Assembly: GCA_050012175.1 (NCBI GenBank)
Contig: JBEKHR010000029.1
Coordinates: forward strand, 4,469-68,468
Origin: CAVROP01 sp050012175
Lineage (GTDB): Bacteria; Acidobacteriota; Terriglobia; UBA7540
Direction: 5' to 3'
Length of the DNA stretch: 64,000 bases
This document shows, piece by piece, positions 26,501-34,452 of the stretch. Made by a program: the position numbers and the translations under genes. Positions within the stretch are counted from its first letter, which is position 1, and each line of letters opens with the position of its first letter. The notes under the pieces were generated by a model that did not search any database, was not told where the DNA came from, and saw only the letters and a list, made by a program, of their open reading frames with translations.

Positions 26501-26856
26501 AGGTAGGTTCCGGAAGCATTGATCGACTGCTGCACTTCCTGCTCTGCCACGTCGATGTTAAGGCTGAGGTTGAACTGCAAGGTGATGACCGAGCAACCGT
26601 CGGAACTAGTGGAGGTCATCTGCTGGAGTCCCGGGACTTGGCCGAACTGCCGCTCCAGCGGAGCGGTCACCGAAGACGCCATCACGTCAGGGCTTGCACC
26701 GGGATAGAACGTAATCACTTGAATGGTGGGATAATCCACCTCTGGTAGCGCCGATACCGGTAACCCCTTATATGCAACTGCGCCCGCCAGCAGGATGGCC
26801 ACCATCAGCAGGGAGGTGGCTACGGGCCGGAGAATAAATGTCCGTGAGGGGCTCAT
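23551..26856 (-). CDS. RND multidrug efflux permease, MdtB-like, with Ser-rich insert
   Basis: This is a 1101-residue RND pump. Proton-relay residues are intact: GFVVDDAIVMIEN in helix 4 and IGIVQKNAIMMINF in helix 10. Compared with its downstream paralogue it carries about 65 extra residues at roughly 776-840, dominated by Ser, Ala, Gly and Thr (for example SSTTSSSASSSALAS), inside the second periplasmic loop just before GGQVPLAAFTRVEE. That position is in the docking region facing the adaptor or outer-membrane factor. The ATG follows the adaptor stop codon with no gap. With the next gene it would make an MdtBC-type pump. Confidence 0.94.
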   Translation of the reverse strand: MSPSRTFILRPVATSLLMVAILLAGAVAYKGLPVSALPEVDYPTIQVITFYPGASPDVMASSVTAPLERQFGQVPGLQQMTSTSSDGCSVITLQFNLSLNIDVAEQEVQQSINASGTYLPPDLPTPPIYSKSNPADAPILTLALTSKDLPLSKVEDLADTRLAPKISQLAGVGLVSISGGQKPAVRIRANPTLLASYGLNLEDLRSAIVAANVNQAKGNFDGPHQSYQIGANDQLLSSSDYAPLIIAFRNGSPVKLTDVATVADDAENVHQAAWMNDAPGVIVNIKRQPGANIITVADRIKTLLPQLTSSLPSSVHVSILTDRTNTIRASVRDVQFSLMLTVVLVVMVIFLFLRNLSATVIPSVAVPLSLVGTFGVMYVLGYSLNNLTLMALTISTGFVVDDAIVMIENITRYIEEGEPALQAALKGSKQIAFTIVSLTISLIAGLIPLLFMGDIVGRLFREFAVTLAVTILVSAVVSLTLTPMMCSKLLKQQPEEKQSRIYRATERGWNSVLALYDRTLQWVLRHQFETLLVAIGTLGLTVLLYTVIPKGFFPIQDTGVIQGVSEAAQTVSFPEMASEQQELAKVILKDRAVESLSSFIGIDGTNTTLNSGRILINLKPLEVRKISASDVIRRLQPELARVPGITLFMQPVQDITVEDRVSRTQFQYTLEDPSADELNAFAPRILERLKALPELRDVASDQQVGGLRARLVFDRQTAYRLGITPSAIDQTLYDAYGQREVSTIFTQLNQYHVVLEVKPDFQDNPLDLRHLFIRTNAGGSSGSSGLVAGGTAANQLYGPTSSLTAANTSLSSTTSSSASSSALASKSAFGGGPIASSAKFPNGGQVPLAAFTRVEEMNAPITVNHQGQFPVVTLSFNLAPNASLGGAVKAVNKVKDEIGLPPSIQAAFQGMAQAFQASLANELLLILAAIVTVYIVLGVLYESYIHPVTILSTLPSAGVGALLALSVCGNDFSVIALIGIILLIGIVQKNAIMMINFALEAERKEGMTPVNAIYQACLLRFRPIMMTTMAALLGGVPLALGTGTGSELRRPLGITIVGGLLLSQLLTLYTTPVIYLWFGRLARRFSRGREISPGSEPVPAK

Positions 26857-28095
26857 TTAGCTTCCCTTCTGGGCCTTTTCGTCGTACATCTGCACCCTGA
26901 CCTTACTCCCTTCTTGGAGTTTGTCGACGCCGGTCATGACGATGACATCGCCAGGGGAAAGACCAGAGAGGACCTCGGAGTCATAGCCTTCCGTCGTGCC
27001 TATAGTTATCTGACGGACGGTCGCCGTTGAATCTGGTTTCACTAGGAACACATAAGTTGTTTGCGAGTTGCGCTGCACAGCGGCTGTGGGCACCAGCGTC
27101 ACCTCGTGCTTCTCCTCGACCAGCAATCGGGCGTTGACGAACTGATTGGGGAACAGCGCCCCGTCCCGATTGTCGAAGTTCGCGCGCAATTTGACGGTGC
27201 CGGTTTCCGGGTCGATCTGATTATCTATCGTTGACAACCACCCTTGGGCAATTTTTGTCTTCATTTCCCGATCATAGGCTTCCACCTTTAACCGCGCCCC
27301 CGCATGCATCTTGGCGAGGATGGCGGGAAGCTGGTCCTCGGGAAGAGTGAAAATCACGGTGATGGGTTCGACCTGCGTGATGACGACTAGTCCAGTAGAG
27401 TCGTTCGCCGTCACGTAATTTCCAGGATCGACGAGCCGAAGGCCCACGCGGCCCGTAATCGGGGCGGTGATATGGCAATAGACAAGATCAAGTTTGGCGA
27501 TATCAATCAGCGCTTGATCCGTTTGCACGATTCCCTCGTCCTGCTTGACCGTGGCTTCCTGCGTCGCCAGTTGCTGTTCTGGAACGGCTTTCAGGGGGGT
27601 CAGGATCTGGTAGCGCTTCAAATCCACCTTCGCGTTCTCCAGGTTGGCTTCATCTCTGGCGAATCCCGCTTGGGCCTGCTCCAGCATGACTTGATATGGC
27701 CGTGGATCAATTTCCGCCAGCGAATCGCCCTTACGAACGGTCTGGCCTTCCTTATACAATACCTGCATCAGATATCCGGAGATTTGACTCTTGATGGTGA
27801 CCGTATAGATCGGGGTCACCGCACCCAGGCCCGTATAATAGACGCCGATGTCGCCCTTTCGAGTTTTCGCCGCGACCACGGGCACGCTTGGTAACCTGAG
27901 ATTCGCCCCCTGTGCGGCGGTCGTCGCTTGCGGGGCTACCATCCCCTTCCGCACGCGGTACCCGCCGTAGCCCAAAACCGCGAGCGCCAGCAACCAAACC
28001 CACCAACGGCGCTTCGGCTCCTTCCCCGGGAGTCCGGGCGAAATGCCTGGTCGAACCTGGACTTCATTTCTTTCTATCGTCGTACGCGTGCTCAT
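26857..28095 (-). CDS. RND efflux periplasmic adaptor, MdtA-like
   Basis: The 412-residue membrane-fusion protein links the inner-membrane pump with the outer-membrane channel. It has a cytoplasmic basic N-terminus, one membrane anchor at about 30-48 (WWVWLLALAVLGYGGYRV), a biotinyl-lipoyl-like half motif (YTVTIKSQISGYLMQVLYKE), then GQTVRKGDSLAEIDPRPYQ. An alpha-hairpin at about 135-210 and the second half motif (HITAPITGRVGLRLVDPGNY) follow, then beta-barrel and membrane-proximal domains. It is the first gene of the operon and its stop is immediately followed by the next ATG. AAGGAT before the start serves as ribosome-binding site. No operator is obvious upstream. Confidence 0.94.
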   Translation of the reverse strand: MSTRTTIERNEVQVRPGISPGLPGKEPKRRWWVWLLALAVLGYGGYRVRKGMVAPQATTAAQGANLRLPSVPVVAAKTRKGDIGVYYTGLGAVTPIYTVTIKSQISGYLMQVLYKEGQTVRKGDSLAEIDPRPYQVMLEQAQAGFARDEANLENAKVDLKRYQILTPLKAVPEQQLATQEATVKQDEGIVQTDQALIDIAKLDLVYCHITAPITGRVGLRLVDPGNYVTANDSTGLVVITQVEPITVIFTLPEDQLPAILAKMHAGARLKVEAYDREMKTKIAQGWLSTIDNQIDPETGTVKLRANFDNRDGALFPNQFVNARLLVEEKHEVTLVPTAAVQRNSQTTYVFLVKPDSTATVRQITIGTTEGYDSEVLSGLSPGDVIVMTGVDKLQEGSKVRVQMYDEKAQKGS

Positions 28096-29100
28096 GTTTC
28101 TATCCTTATTCGATGGTTAAACCGCAGCAAAATGACGGCTGCCATACCCGTCGAAATCAGCGGAGTTATTTCGGCCAAACCTGAAGGCCAGCAATGGTCA
28201 TCTGGATTGTCTGAAGACCTTCTACGACTGACCCCTTCCGAGTTCGGGTAAGCCCCTGCTCCTTCTGTAAACCGCTCAGCTATTGGGGCTTGGAGGCTGC
28301 CTGACAGCTTTGTGTCAAAGTCCTTCCTTCCCCCGAGTCGCGGCCGCGCGCCAAGCCACTCATTGATGAGCGTCACCCTATTAATGGACGGCCGAAACGG
28401 CGGCTTGGTTACGAACGCCGTTAGCCGACAATGTTTTAGCACCGAAAGAGGCGTGAGGGTGGCCAGACAGTCTCTTTGTGGTCGACCCCCCGCAGGCAAA
28501 ATGAACAAGCCAACACCACGGGGTGGCTCACCGCCCTGCCCTATACCGTACGGTACAGGGCCCTGCCCGGCGGACAGCTTGGGAAAGGAGGTGCTTCGCG
28601 TTGGTGGTCGATTAACTGGTTGCACAGGAATCTCAAGATAACCGAGTCCCGATTTGAAGGTCAACCATAATACAGGATTCAGGAGTCAGGATTCAGGATT
28701 CAGGGAAGCGCGGTGGTGGTGTTTGTCCGATTCCTGATGGGAAGGACAGGATTCAAGATACAGGATTCACGATTCGGGGAACTGCGCTGGTGGTGCTTCC
28801 CTGGTTCCTGGGGGAAGGACAGGATTTGGGATTCAGGCAAGTGCGATTGTGGTTTTTCCCTGAATCCCGAATCCTGACTCCTGAATCCTGTCTCACCAGC
28901 GGCCTGAAAGGGAGGCCCACGCGCGAGAAAACATGGGGACAGCGCGCGCGCGGATGCTAGAATGGCTTCTTTCAGCAGCATGGTGGATTGGCGGCGCCCG
29001 CACGAAGGCACGGTTTCTTTGGGTTGGAATCGGGGCAACTTGCCACCCGCTTTTCCTGTCAGTCCACTTTCGACCATCGACTGTCGACTTGGTTGCTTTC
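28096..29100. other. Gene-free gap between efflux operon and helicase
   Basis: About 1 kb separates the divergent adaptor and helicase genes. No frame here shows protein-family features. A GTACCGT-like palindrome (CCGTACGG at 28546-28553 inside a longer CCCT...AGGG pairing) lies near 28537-28566. The right part is filled by the GGATTCAGG repeats listed separately. Promoters for both flanking genes must lie here, but I could not assign them. Confidence 0.45.
28670..28893. repeat. Imperfect tandem repeats of GGATTCAGG type
   Basis: Three imperfect units of roughly 65-75 bases follow each other. Each has an ACAGGATTCAGG-like head, a GCG(C)GGTGGTGGT-like middle and a TTCCTGGGGGAAGG-like tail. 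The last half inverts the word as CCTGAATCC/CCTGACTCC. The same words recur at 58167-58294 and 59682-59703, so this is a dispersed repeat family of the genome. Confidence 0.65.
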
Positions 29101-32100
29101 ATGTTGAAGCTCAACTCGGAACAGCTCCAGGCGGTTGAACACCACGATGGGCCGCTGCTCGTCATTGCGGGCCCGGGAAGCGGCAAGACACGAGTCATCA
29201 CGCAACGTATTGTCCATTTGCTCGAGCACGCCCCCGGACTCGAACCGCAAAACATTCTGGCCTTAACCTTCACGGAGAAGGCTGCCGGAGAGATGAAGTA
29301 CCGTGTAGGCCAGGCCCTGCCTGACCTCGCCACCTTCCCACACGTCTCCACTTTTCACGCCTTCGCTTACGAAGTCATCTGCAACCAAGGGGCGGATCAT
29401 GACGTAACCCCTCAGTCTCGGGTGGCAACGCACGTAGCGCCGGTCCCGCGCACGGCGGGACCGGCACCTGCCGCCCTAAAGGGCGGCGCTACACCACCTG
29501 AGACCGAGGGATCACATCATCAGCAGGCCGGGGAGCGCATGTTGCTGGACAAGGAGGATGTGTGGGTTTTCCTCAGGCAACGCATGGAGCAACTCCAGCT
29601 CGAGTTCTACCAAAAGCTGGCTGAGCCCGGGGCCTTCCTACACGCCCTGAGTGAGTTCTTCTCTCGTTGCCAGGACGAGCTCATCGAGCCGGAGGACTTC
29701 GAGAAATATGCCCAAGAGGCTGAAAGAACTTTTCTGGAGAATGCCGCCAGGCTGAAGCCCGAGGAGCGCACCCTCGAAGACGAGGAGATTCAAAAGAAAA
29801 AGGAGTTGTCGCGGGTCTTCCGCAACAGCCGCCGGCTGATCGAGCGGGCGGGTAGTTCCAGTCTTGGCAGCCTGATTCCAGAGGCAGTGCACCTGTTCGA
29901 CCGCCGTGCGGAAATCCTCCAGCGTTACCGCGCGCAATTCCGTTTTGTCCTGGTCGATGAGTTTCAGGACACCAACTACGCCCAGTTGGAGCTGCTCAAG
30001 CGGCTGGTGGCGCCACCCTTCAACATTACCGCCGTCGGCGACGACGACCAGGCCATCTACCGCTTCCGTGGCGCCTCACACGGCGCCTTCGACATGTTTG
30101 GGCAAGTATTCCCAGGACACCGGACCATCTTTTTGAATCGCAATTACCGCTCCACCGAGCGCGTGCTGCGGGTTGCCGATGTGGTCATCAAGAGGAATGA
30201 GGACCGATATCCTTCCAAGCCGGAGCTGAAACCTGAGCGCGAAGAAGGCTGCCCAGTTTATCTGCTGGGCAGCCCGGACTATGTGAGCGAGGCGAATTGG
30301 GTTGCCGGAGAAATACAGCGGCTCGTGGCTAAGGGCTCTTCGTATCGCGACATTGCCGTCCTGTACCGGGCGCATAACTATCGCGACCGACTCGTGGAGG
30401 AATTTCAGCGCCGGGGCATACCGTTCGCTATTCGTGGCCTTTCGGTTCTTTCCACAGTGATTATTCGGGACCTCTTCGCCTACCTTAACTTGGTCCTTTC
30501 CCCCCACGACAATATCAGCCTGACGCGGGTACTCCTGGTGCCGCGATGGAACTTTCGGGAAGAAGTCGCCCTGCAAGTCCGGGTGGAAGCAGAGAAGCAG
30601 CGCTGCTCGCTTTATGACGTCCTCACCTCCTGGGAAAAGGGTCCGAACCCTACCCTCCTCCGAACCACCCACTGGGAGGCCTTGAAACGGCTTCTCCACG
30701 ACTTGCACTGGGCGGCGCAAAACGGGACGGTAACGACGCTGTTCAAGCTCCTCCGCGAGCGGCTCCAACTGCAATCGTTTCTTGGCGAGCGTGACCTGGG
30801 GTATGTAAATGCTTTCGAGGGATTCCTCCGGGAGTGGGAGGAAAAGATCTCGAAATTCCCGCCGCTGGCCGGGCCGGAGTGGGAGGATGCAGGCGCGGAA
30901 AAGAAGCCCAGGAAGAATCTGCGCGAATTCATTTATTACTTCCGGCATTACCTCGAGGCGGGAGGAAAGATTGAAGCGCCTGACCTGGGAGAACGTGCCG
31001 ACGCCGTCCAGATGATGAGCGTGCACGCTGCCAAGGGGCTGGAGTTTCCCGTCGTCTTCCTGCTCAGCGTGGCCTCACGCCGTTTTCCGGCCACGGAGCG
31101 CAGGGCCGTCATCGAGTTCCCTGACGAACTTCGCAAGGGGCCTCTGCCGCCGCAGAATATTCACATGCAAGAGGAACGCCGGCTGTTCTTTGTGGCCCTC
31201 ACGCGCGCCAAGGACCGCCTCTACGTATCCAGCGTGGCTGCGCCGGGGAAGAAGCCGTCAAAATTCATCGATGACTTGCTCGCCGACCGGGTGGTTGAGG
31301 CTCGGGACATCGAGCGCCTCCAGGCGAAGGAAGTCACACAACTCCCCGCCCCGGCTATTCAACTGCCACGTGCCGAAGAGCATAGTCCTCAGCGAAGACT
31401 ATTCGGGGAGATAGCCGAGGCGGCCGGGGTTCATCCTCCGATTGCGGAATGGGCCGCGCGCGAACCTGAAATCAAGCCGGGGGAAAAACTGCGCCTGAGC
31501 GCTTCGTCGATTGAGGATTACGAGGACTGCCCGCTGAAGTTCAAGTTCGGCCATTACCTCAAAATCCCCACAGGTCCACAGGCCGCCCTCACCTTTGGAA
31601 ATATCATGCACCGCTCGGTAAGGCACTATTTCGAGTTGCGGGCCAAGGGAGAAGCAAACTTCGAGGCCGTAAAGAGGTTTTACGAGTTGTCGTGGAGGAA
31701 GACCGAGTTCGAGGACGAATACCAGGAGCAAGCCTACAAGCAAGCGGGGCTGGAGCAATTGCGCGCCTTCGTGGAAAAGCAGGAAAGCAGTGAAACGCTG
31801 CCCCTGAGCATGGAAAGCTCCTTCTCACTGGACCTGGGCGAAGTATGGTTGCAAGGCCGCATTGACCAGATTAGTCCCCTGGCCCCGCACACGCGGGAGG
31901 GCGAGCGCGCCGTCGAACTGGTTGACTACAAGACCGGCAAGCCCCGCTCGCAGAAGGATGCCGACAAGAGCTTGCAGCTCTCCGTTTACGCCCTGGCCGC
32001 GCAGGAACAAATGAAGCTGAGACCGGTGCGCTTGACGTTTTATTGCCTCACCAACAACGAGCCTGTCCACACCGTCAGGACCGAACAGGACCTTAAAGCC

Positions 32101-32226
32101 GTCAAGACTGAGATCCTGACGGTAGCCGGCCGGATCCGCCAGAACCATTTCCCCGCTGCGCCCGGTTTTGTGTGTAAGTTCTGCGATTACCAGCCCATCT
32201 GTCCTGCGCACGAGGAGAACTTCTAG
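29101..32226 (+). CDS. UvrD-family helicase fused to Fe-S PD-(D/E)XK nuclease
   Basis: The 1041-residue product starts at the ATG 29101 (MLKLNSEQLQAVEHHDGPLL). SF1 helicase motifs are present: Walker A AGPGSGKT at 23-30, LTFTEKAAGEM, DEFQDTNYAQ (29957-29986), GDDDQAIYRFRGA, LNRNYRST, VMSVHAAKGLEFPVVF in the form MMSVHAAKGLEFPVVF, and VALTRAKDRLYVS. The C-terminal 240 residues are a RecB/Cas4-like nuclease: LSASSIEDYEDCPLKFKFGH, then VELVDYKTGKP with the catalytic D-x-K. The Cys in EDCPL with the three in CKFCDYQPIC gives four ligands for an AddB-type Fe-S cluster. It probably unwinds and trims DNA ends in repair. Residues at about 98-142 include an in-frame palindromic repeat. It is followed by rmuC after 19 bases. 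Confidence 0.92.
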   Translation: MLKLNSEQLQAVEHHDGPLLVIAGPGSGKTRVITQRIVHLLEHAPGLEPQNILALTFTEKAAGEMKYRVGQALPDLATFPHVSTFHAFAYEVICNQGADHDVTPQSRVATHVAPVPRTAGPAPAALKGGATPPETEGSHHQQAGERMLLDKEDVWVFLRQRMEQLQLEFYQKLAEPGAFLHALSEFFSRCQDELIEPEDFEKYAQEAERTFLENAARLKPEERTLEDEEIQKKKELSRVFRNSRRLIERAGSSSLGSLIPEAVHLFDRRAEILQRYRAQFRFVLVDEFQDTNYAQLELLKRLVAPPFNITAVGDDDQAIYRFRGASHGAFDMFGQVFPGHRTIFLNRNYRSTERVLRVADVVIKRNEDRYPSKPELKPEREEGCPVYLLGSPDYVSEANWVAGEIQRLVAKGSSYRDIAVLYRAHNYRDRLVEEFQRRGIPFAIRGLSVLSTVIIRDLFAYLNLVLSPHDNISLTRVLLVPRWNFREEVALQVRVEAEKQRCSLYDVLTSWEKGPNPTLLRTTHWEALKRLLHDLHWAAQNGTVTTLFKLLRERLQLQSFLGERDLGYVNAFEGFLREWEEKISKFPPLAGPEWEDAGAEKKPRKNLREFIYYFRHYLEAGGKIEAPDLGERADAVQMMSVHAAKGLEFPVVFLLSVASRRFPATERRAVIEFPDELRKGPLPPQNIHMQEERRLFFVALTRAKDRLYVSSVAAPGKKPSKFIDDLLADRVVEARDIERLQAKEVTQLPAPAIQLPRAEEHSPQRRLFGEIAEAAGVHPPIAEWAAREPEIKPGEKLRLSASSIEDYEDCPLKFKFGHYLKIPTGPQAALTFGNIMHRSVRHYFELRAKGEANFEAVKRFYELSWRKTEFEDEYQEQAYKQAGLEQLRAFVEKQESSETLPLSMESSFSLDLGEVWLQGRIDQISPLAPHTREGERAVELVDYKTGKPRSQKDADKSLQLSVYALAAQEQMKLRPVRLTFYCLTNNEPVHTVRTEQDLKAVKTEILTVAGRIRQNHFPAAPGFVCKFCDYQPICPAHEENF
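29410..29509. repeat. Palindromic repeat inserted within the helicase gene
   Basis: The outer arms CCTCAGTCTCGGGTGG (29410-29425) and CCACCTGAGACCGAGG (29494-29509) pair with two mismatches. Inside, GTAGCGC and GCGCTAC pair, and two hairpins follow: GCCGGTCCCGC/GCGGGACCGGC and CCGCCCTAAAGGGCGG. The helicase frame passes through it without a stop, adding a Pro/Ala/Thr-rich segment after VICNQGA. Confidence 0.8.
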
Positions 32227-32245
32227 AAACACTGAGGTGAACCAA

Positions 32246-33763
32246 ATGAACGCAATTTTACTGCTCGTGATCGGTATTGTGTTGGGAATTGTGGTCGGCT
32301 GGCTGTGGGTGACAGTTCGCTCAAAGGCCGAACTCGCAAAAGCACAAATAGAAGCGGAGGGGCGCGTCAAAGCGGCAGAAAGCACCTTGAGCGAGGTGCG
32401 GGTGCAACTCAACGCGCTCCAGACTTCGTTGGACGCCAAAGAGAAGGAGATTTCAGGCCTTCAGCAATTGCTGCGCGGAGAAGGCGAGCAAAAGGTGAAG
32501 GCACAGACAGAAGTGGAGCAGTTGAAGGGCACGCTGGAAGACCTTGATGCCTTGCGCGGCCGGATAAAGATAGAAGGCGAACTCCGTGTTGCAGCGGAGA
32601 CCAAACTCGAGGAAGCGCAGGCGAGCCTCGAAGAACAGAAGAAGTTGTTGGAAGACGCCAAGAAAGACCTGGTGGATACGTTTCAAGCGTTGTCCGCTGA
32701 AGCGCTCAAGAGCAACAACCAAGCGTTTATCACTCTGGCCAGGAGCACCTTCGAGACCATTCAAGCCCGTGCGAAAGGAGACCTCGAGACGCGCCAGCAG
32801 GCCATCGACGCGCTGGTGGCTCCTTTGAGGGAATCCCTCACCCGTTATGAGAAGCAGATCCAGGAGATGGAGAAGGCCCGTCAAAGCGCTTACGGCACGC
32901 TCGAAGAGCAACTCCGCACCCTGGCCACCACCAACCAGCAATTGCAGGAAAAGACCTCAGCCCTGACGATTACACTCAAGGGAGGACCCCAGGTACGCGG
33001 CCGTTGGGGGGAAATGACCCTTCGGAATGTGGTCGAGTTGGCGGGCATGTCGAAGCATTGCGATTTCACCGAGCAGGAAACCTTCTCGTCCGAGTCAGGC
33101 CGGCTCCGCCCCGACATGATCGTGAGATTGCCCGGCAACCGACGTATTGCAGTGGATGCCAAGGTGTCGCTACAGGCGTTCCTCGAGGCCTCCGCCGCCG
33201 CCAAGGACGAAGAGCGAAAAACGGCGCTCGACAAGCATGCCCAAAACGTTCGTGCATATATGAATCAGTTGGCCAGTCGAAGTTATTGGGAGCAGTTGGA
33301 GCCGGCCCCGGAGTTTGTGGTCCTGTTTCTTCCCGGCGAGTCATTCTTCAGCGCGGCGCTGGAACAGGATCGCACACTGATTGAAGACGGAATGCAGAAG
33401 CGGGTGGTGTTGGCCACTCCCACGACGCTTATTGCCTTGCTTCGCGCCGTGGCGTATGGGTGGAGGCAGGAGCAAATCGCCGAGAATGCTCGCCTCATCA
33501 GCGAACTGGGCAAGGAACTCTACGACCGCATTCGGCCCTTCGTTTCTCACTTCCAAGGGATTGGATCAGCTCTCCAGAAGGCCGTCGATACTTACAATAA
33601 GGCGGCGGGTTCACTGGAAGGACGGGTCCTGCCCTCCGCCAGGAAGCTAAAAGAACTTGGCGCGACCGCAGGCGATGAGATCCCTGAGATTGAGCCGGTG
33701 GATGAGGCGCCCCGGGCGCTGACCGCAGCCGAGCGCGACGCGGCTGAGAATAGCAGTTCCTAG
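32246..33763 (+). CDS. rmuC: DNA recombination protein RmuC
   Basis: The 505-residue product starts at ATG 32246 after GAGGTGAACCAA. An N-terminal membrane helix (ILLLVIGIVLGIVVGWLWV, about 3-21) is followed by a long coiled coil to about residue 225, and then the RmuC domain (about 225-470). The domain contains GPQVRGRWGEMTLRNVVELA, RRIAVDAKVSLQAF with the conserved Asp-x-Lys, and FLPGESFFSAALEQD. RmuC limits DNA inversions between short repeats in E. coli and its core is related to restriction-type nucleases. The 19-base gap to the helicase-nuclease gene suggests a two-gene DNA-maintenance operon. Confidence 0.94.
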   Translation: MNAILLLVIGIVLGIVVGWLWVTVRSKAELAKAQIEAEGRVKAAESTLSEVRVQLNALQTSLDAKEKEISGLQQLLRGEGEQKVKAQTEVEQLKGTLEDLDALRGRIKIEGELRVAAETKLEEAQASLEEQKKLLEDAKKDLVDTFQALSAEALKSNNQAFITLARSTFETIQARAKGDLETRQQAIDALVAPLRESLTRYEKQIQEMEKARQSAYGTLEEQLRTLATTNQQLQEKTSALTITLKGGPQVRGRWGEMTLRNVVELAGMSKHCDFTEQETFSSESGRLRPDMIVRLPGNRRIAVDAKVSLQAFLEASAAAKDEERKTALDKHAQNVRAYMNQLASRSYWEQLEPAPEFVVLFLPGESFFSAALEQDRTLIEDGMQKRVVLATPTTLIALLRAVAYGWRQEQIAENARLISELGKELYDRIRPFVSHFQGIGSALQKAVDTYNKAAGSLEGRVLPSARKLKELGATAGDEIPEIEPVDEAPRALTAAERDAAENSSS

Positions 33764-33985
33764 TCGACCCGCCGCGGCGGGTCAGCTCTCAGCTATCAGC
33801 CGTCAGCTTTCAGCGCTTGAAAAATCGGGGCTAGGCGCTGGGCCAATTCTGAATAGTGAGTAGTAAATTCTGAATTGTGAATTGAGGAAGTGCAGCAGTC
33901 AGACGCCTTGGGCGCGGGGCGCAAAGCCAGTTCGGCGTCCCCAATTCACCATTCACTATTCACAATTCTGCCAAGAGAAAATGGC
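33764..33985. repeat. Short dispersed repeats after rmuC
   Basis: A CCCGCCGCGGCGGG palindrome lies at 33768-33781, a TCAGCTCTCAGC/TCAGCCGTCAGC cluster at 33781-33813 as after the VWFA gene near 9.4 kb, and words such as GAATAGTGAGTAG and GAATTGTGAATTG (33851-33885) face ATTCACCATTCACTATTCAC (33944-33963). No gene is supported here. Confidence 0.5.
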
Positions 33986-33989
33986 CCCC

Positions 33990-34024
33990 TAAAAAAACTT
34001 CGGGGATGCATCGCTGCATCCCCG
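33990..34024 (-). terminator. Strong intrinsic terminator of the micro-gene
   Basis: On the minus strand CGGGGATGCA pairs perfectly with TGCATCCCCG (34001-34010 with 34015-34024) around a four-base loop, followed by AAGTTTTTTTAG. A 10-bp GC-rich stem plus a run of seven T is a textbook rho-independent terminator. Confidence 0.88.
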
Positions 34025-34052
34025 ATAGTTCCTTTCGGATTTGTTGAAGAGC

Positions 34053-34088
34053 TTACCTCTTCTTCTTGGCTTTCTTTTTCGCTGCCAT
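34053..34088 (-). CDS. Micro-gene: 11-residue lysine-rich peptide or small RNA
   Basis: The reading frame is only 11 codons: MAAKKKAKKKR. It is preceded by GGAGGAG at ideal distance, a 60-base leader with a 7-bp hairpin (34119-34125 with 34129-34135), and a near-perfect promoter. A strong terminator follows 28 bases after the stop. The predicted transcript is about 160 bases. Every expression signal is better than for most full-size genes around it, so the unit looks real. Two readings are possible: a tiny polycationic peptide that could bind nucleic acids, or a small RNA whose apparent frame is incidental, although the Shine-Dalgarno argues for translation. Beyond the terminator the next gene (rmuC) is convergent, so this is not a leader or attenuator. 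I cannot name a family. Confidence 0.6.
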   Translation of the reverse strand: MAAKKKAKKKR

Positions 34089-34154
34089 TCTATTCTCCTC
34101 CAGACTTCTTGAATCTCACGCCAGCGTTGCTGGCGGAGCGCGTATTCAATCTCA

Positions 34155-34183
34155 TGTATAGTGACACCGATTTATCTTGTCAA
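34155..34183 (-). promoter_or_regulatory. Consensus sigma-70 promoter of the micro-gene
   Basis: On the minus strand TTGACA (34178-34183) and TATACA (34155-34160) are separated by exactly 17 bases. Transcription would start near 34148, giving a leader of about 60 bases before the 11-codon frame. Confidence 0.8.
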
Positions 34184-34452
34184 GAAGAAAGTGAGGTTCG
34201 CGACAAAAAAAATGAAATTTCGATACCCGAAACTGGAAAATTAGAATGCGCGGAGACATCTGCGAGGATTATTCTCCACCTCCGGTCAGTACGGAACAAC
34301 CATCGCGAAGGCAACGACGGGATTGCGGACTCACCTCAGCCGCATGTTCAGCAGAAAACTCGAGGCGCAGGGTATGTGGATGGAGTCATCTCCGGACCGG
34401 GTATGCCTATAATGGGCAAAAACGCGGAGCTTGGCCGCTGCATCTAAGAAGC

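Noticed and set aside
28092..28664. A 190-codon minus-strand frame before the efflux adaptor
   Set aside because: Low-complexity Arg/Pro content, no motif, no ribosome-binding site; looks like chance in GC-rich DNA.
29101..33763. Idea that helicase-nuclease plus rmuC is an anti-phage system
   Set aside because: Both are explained as DNA repair and maintenance genes; no third effector or mobile context supports defence.
33890..34447. A 185-codon plus-strand frame over the micro-gene region
   Set aside because: It covers repeats, the terminator and the promoter of the minus-strand micro-gene, and shows no family features.
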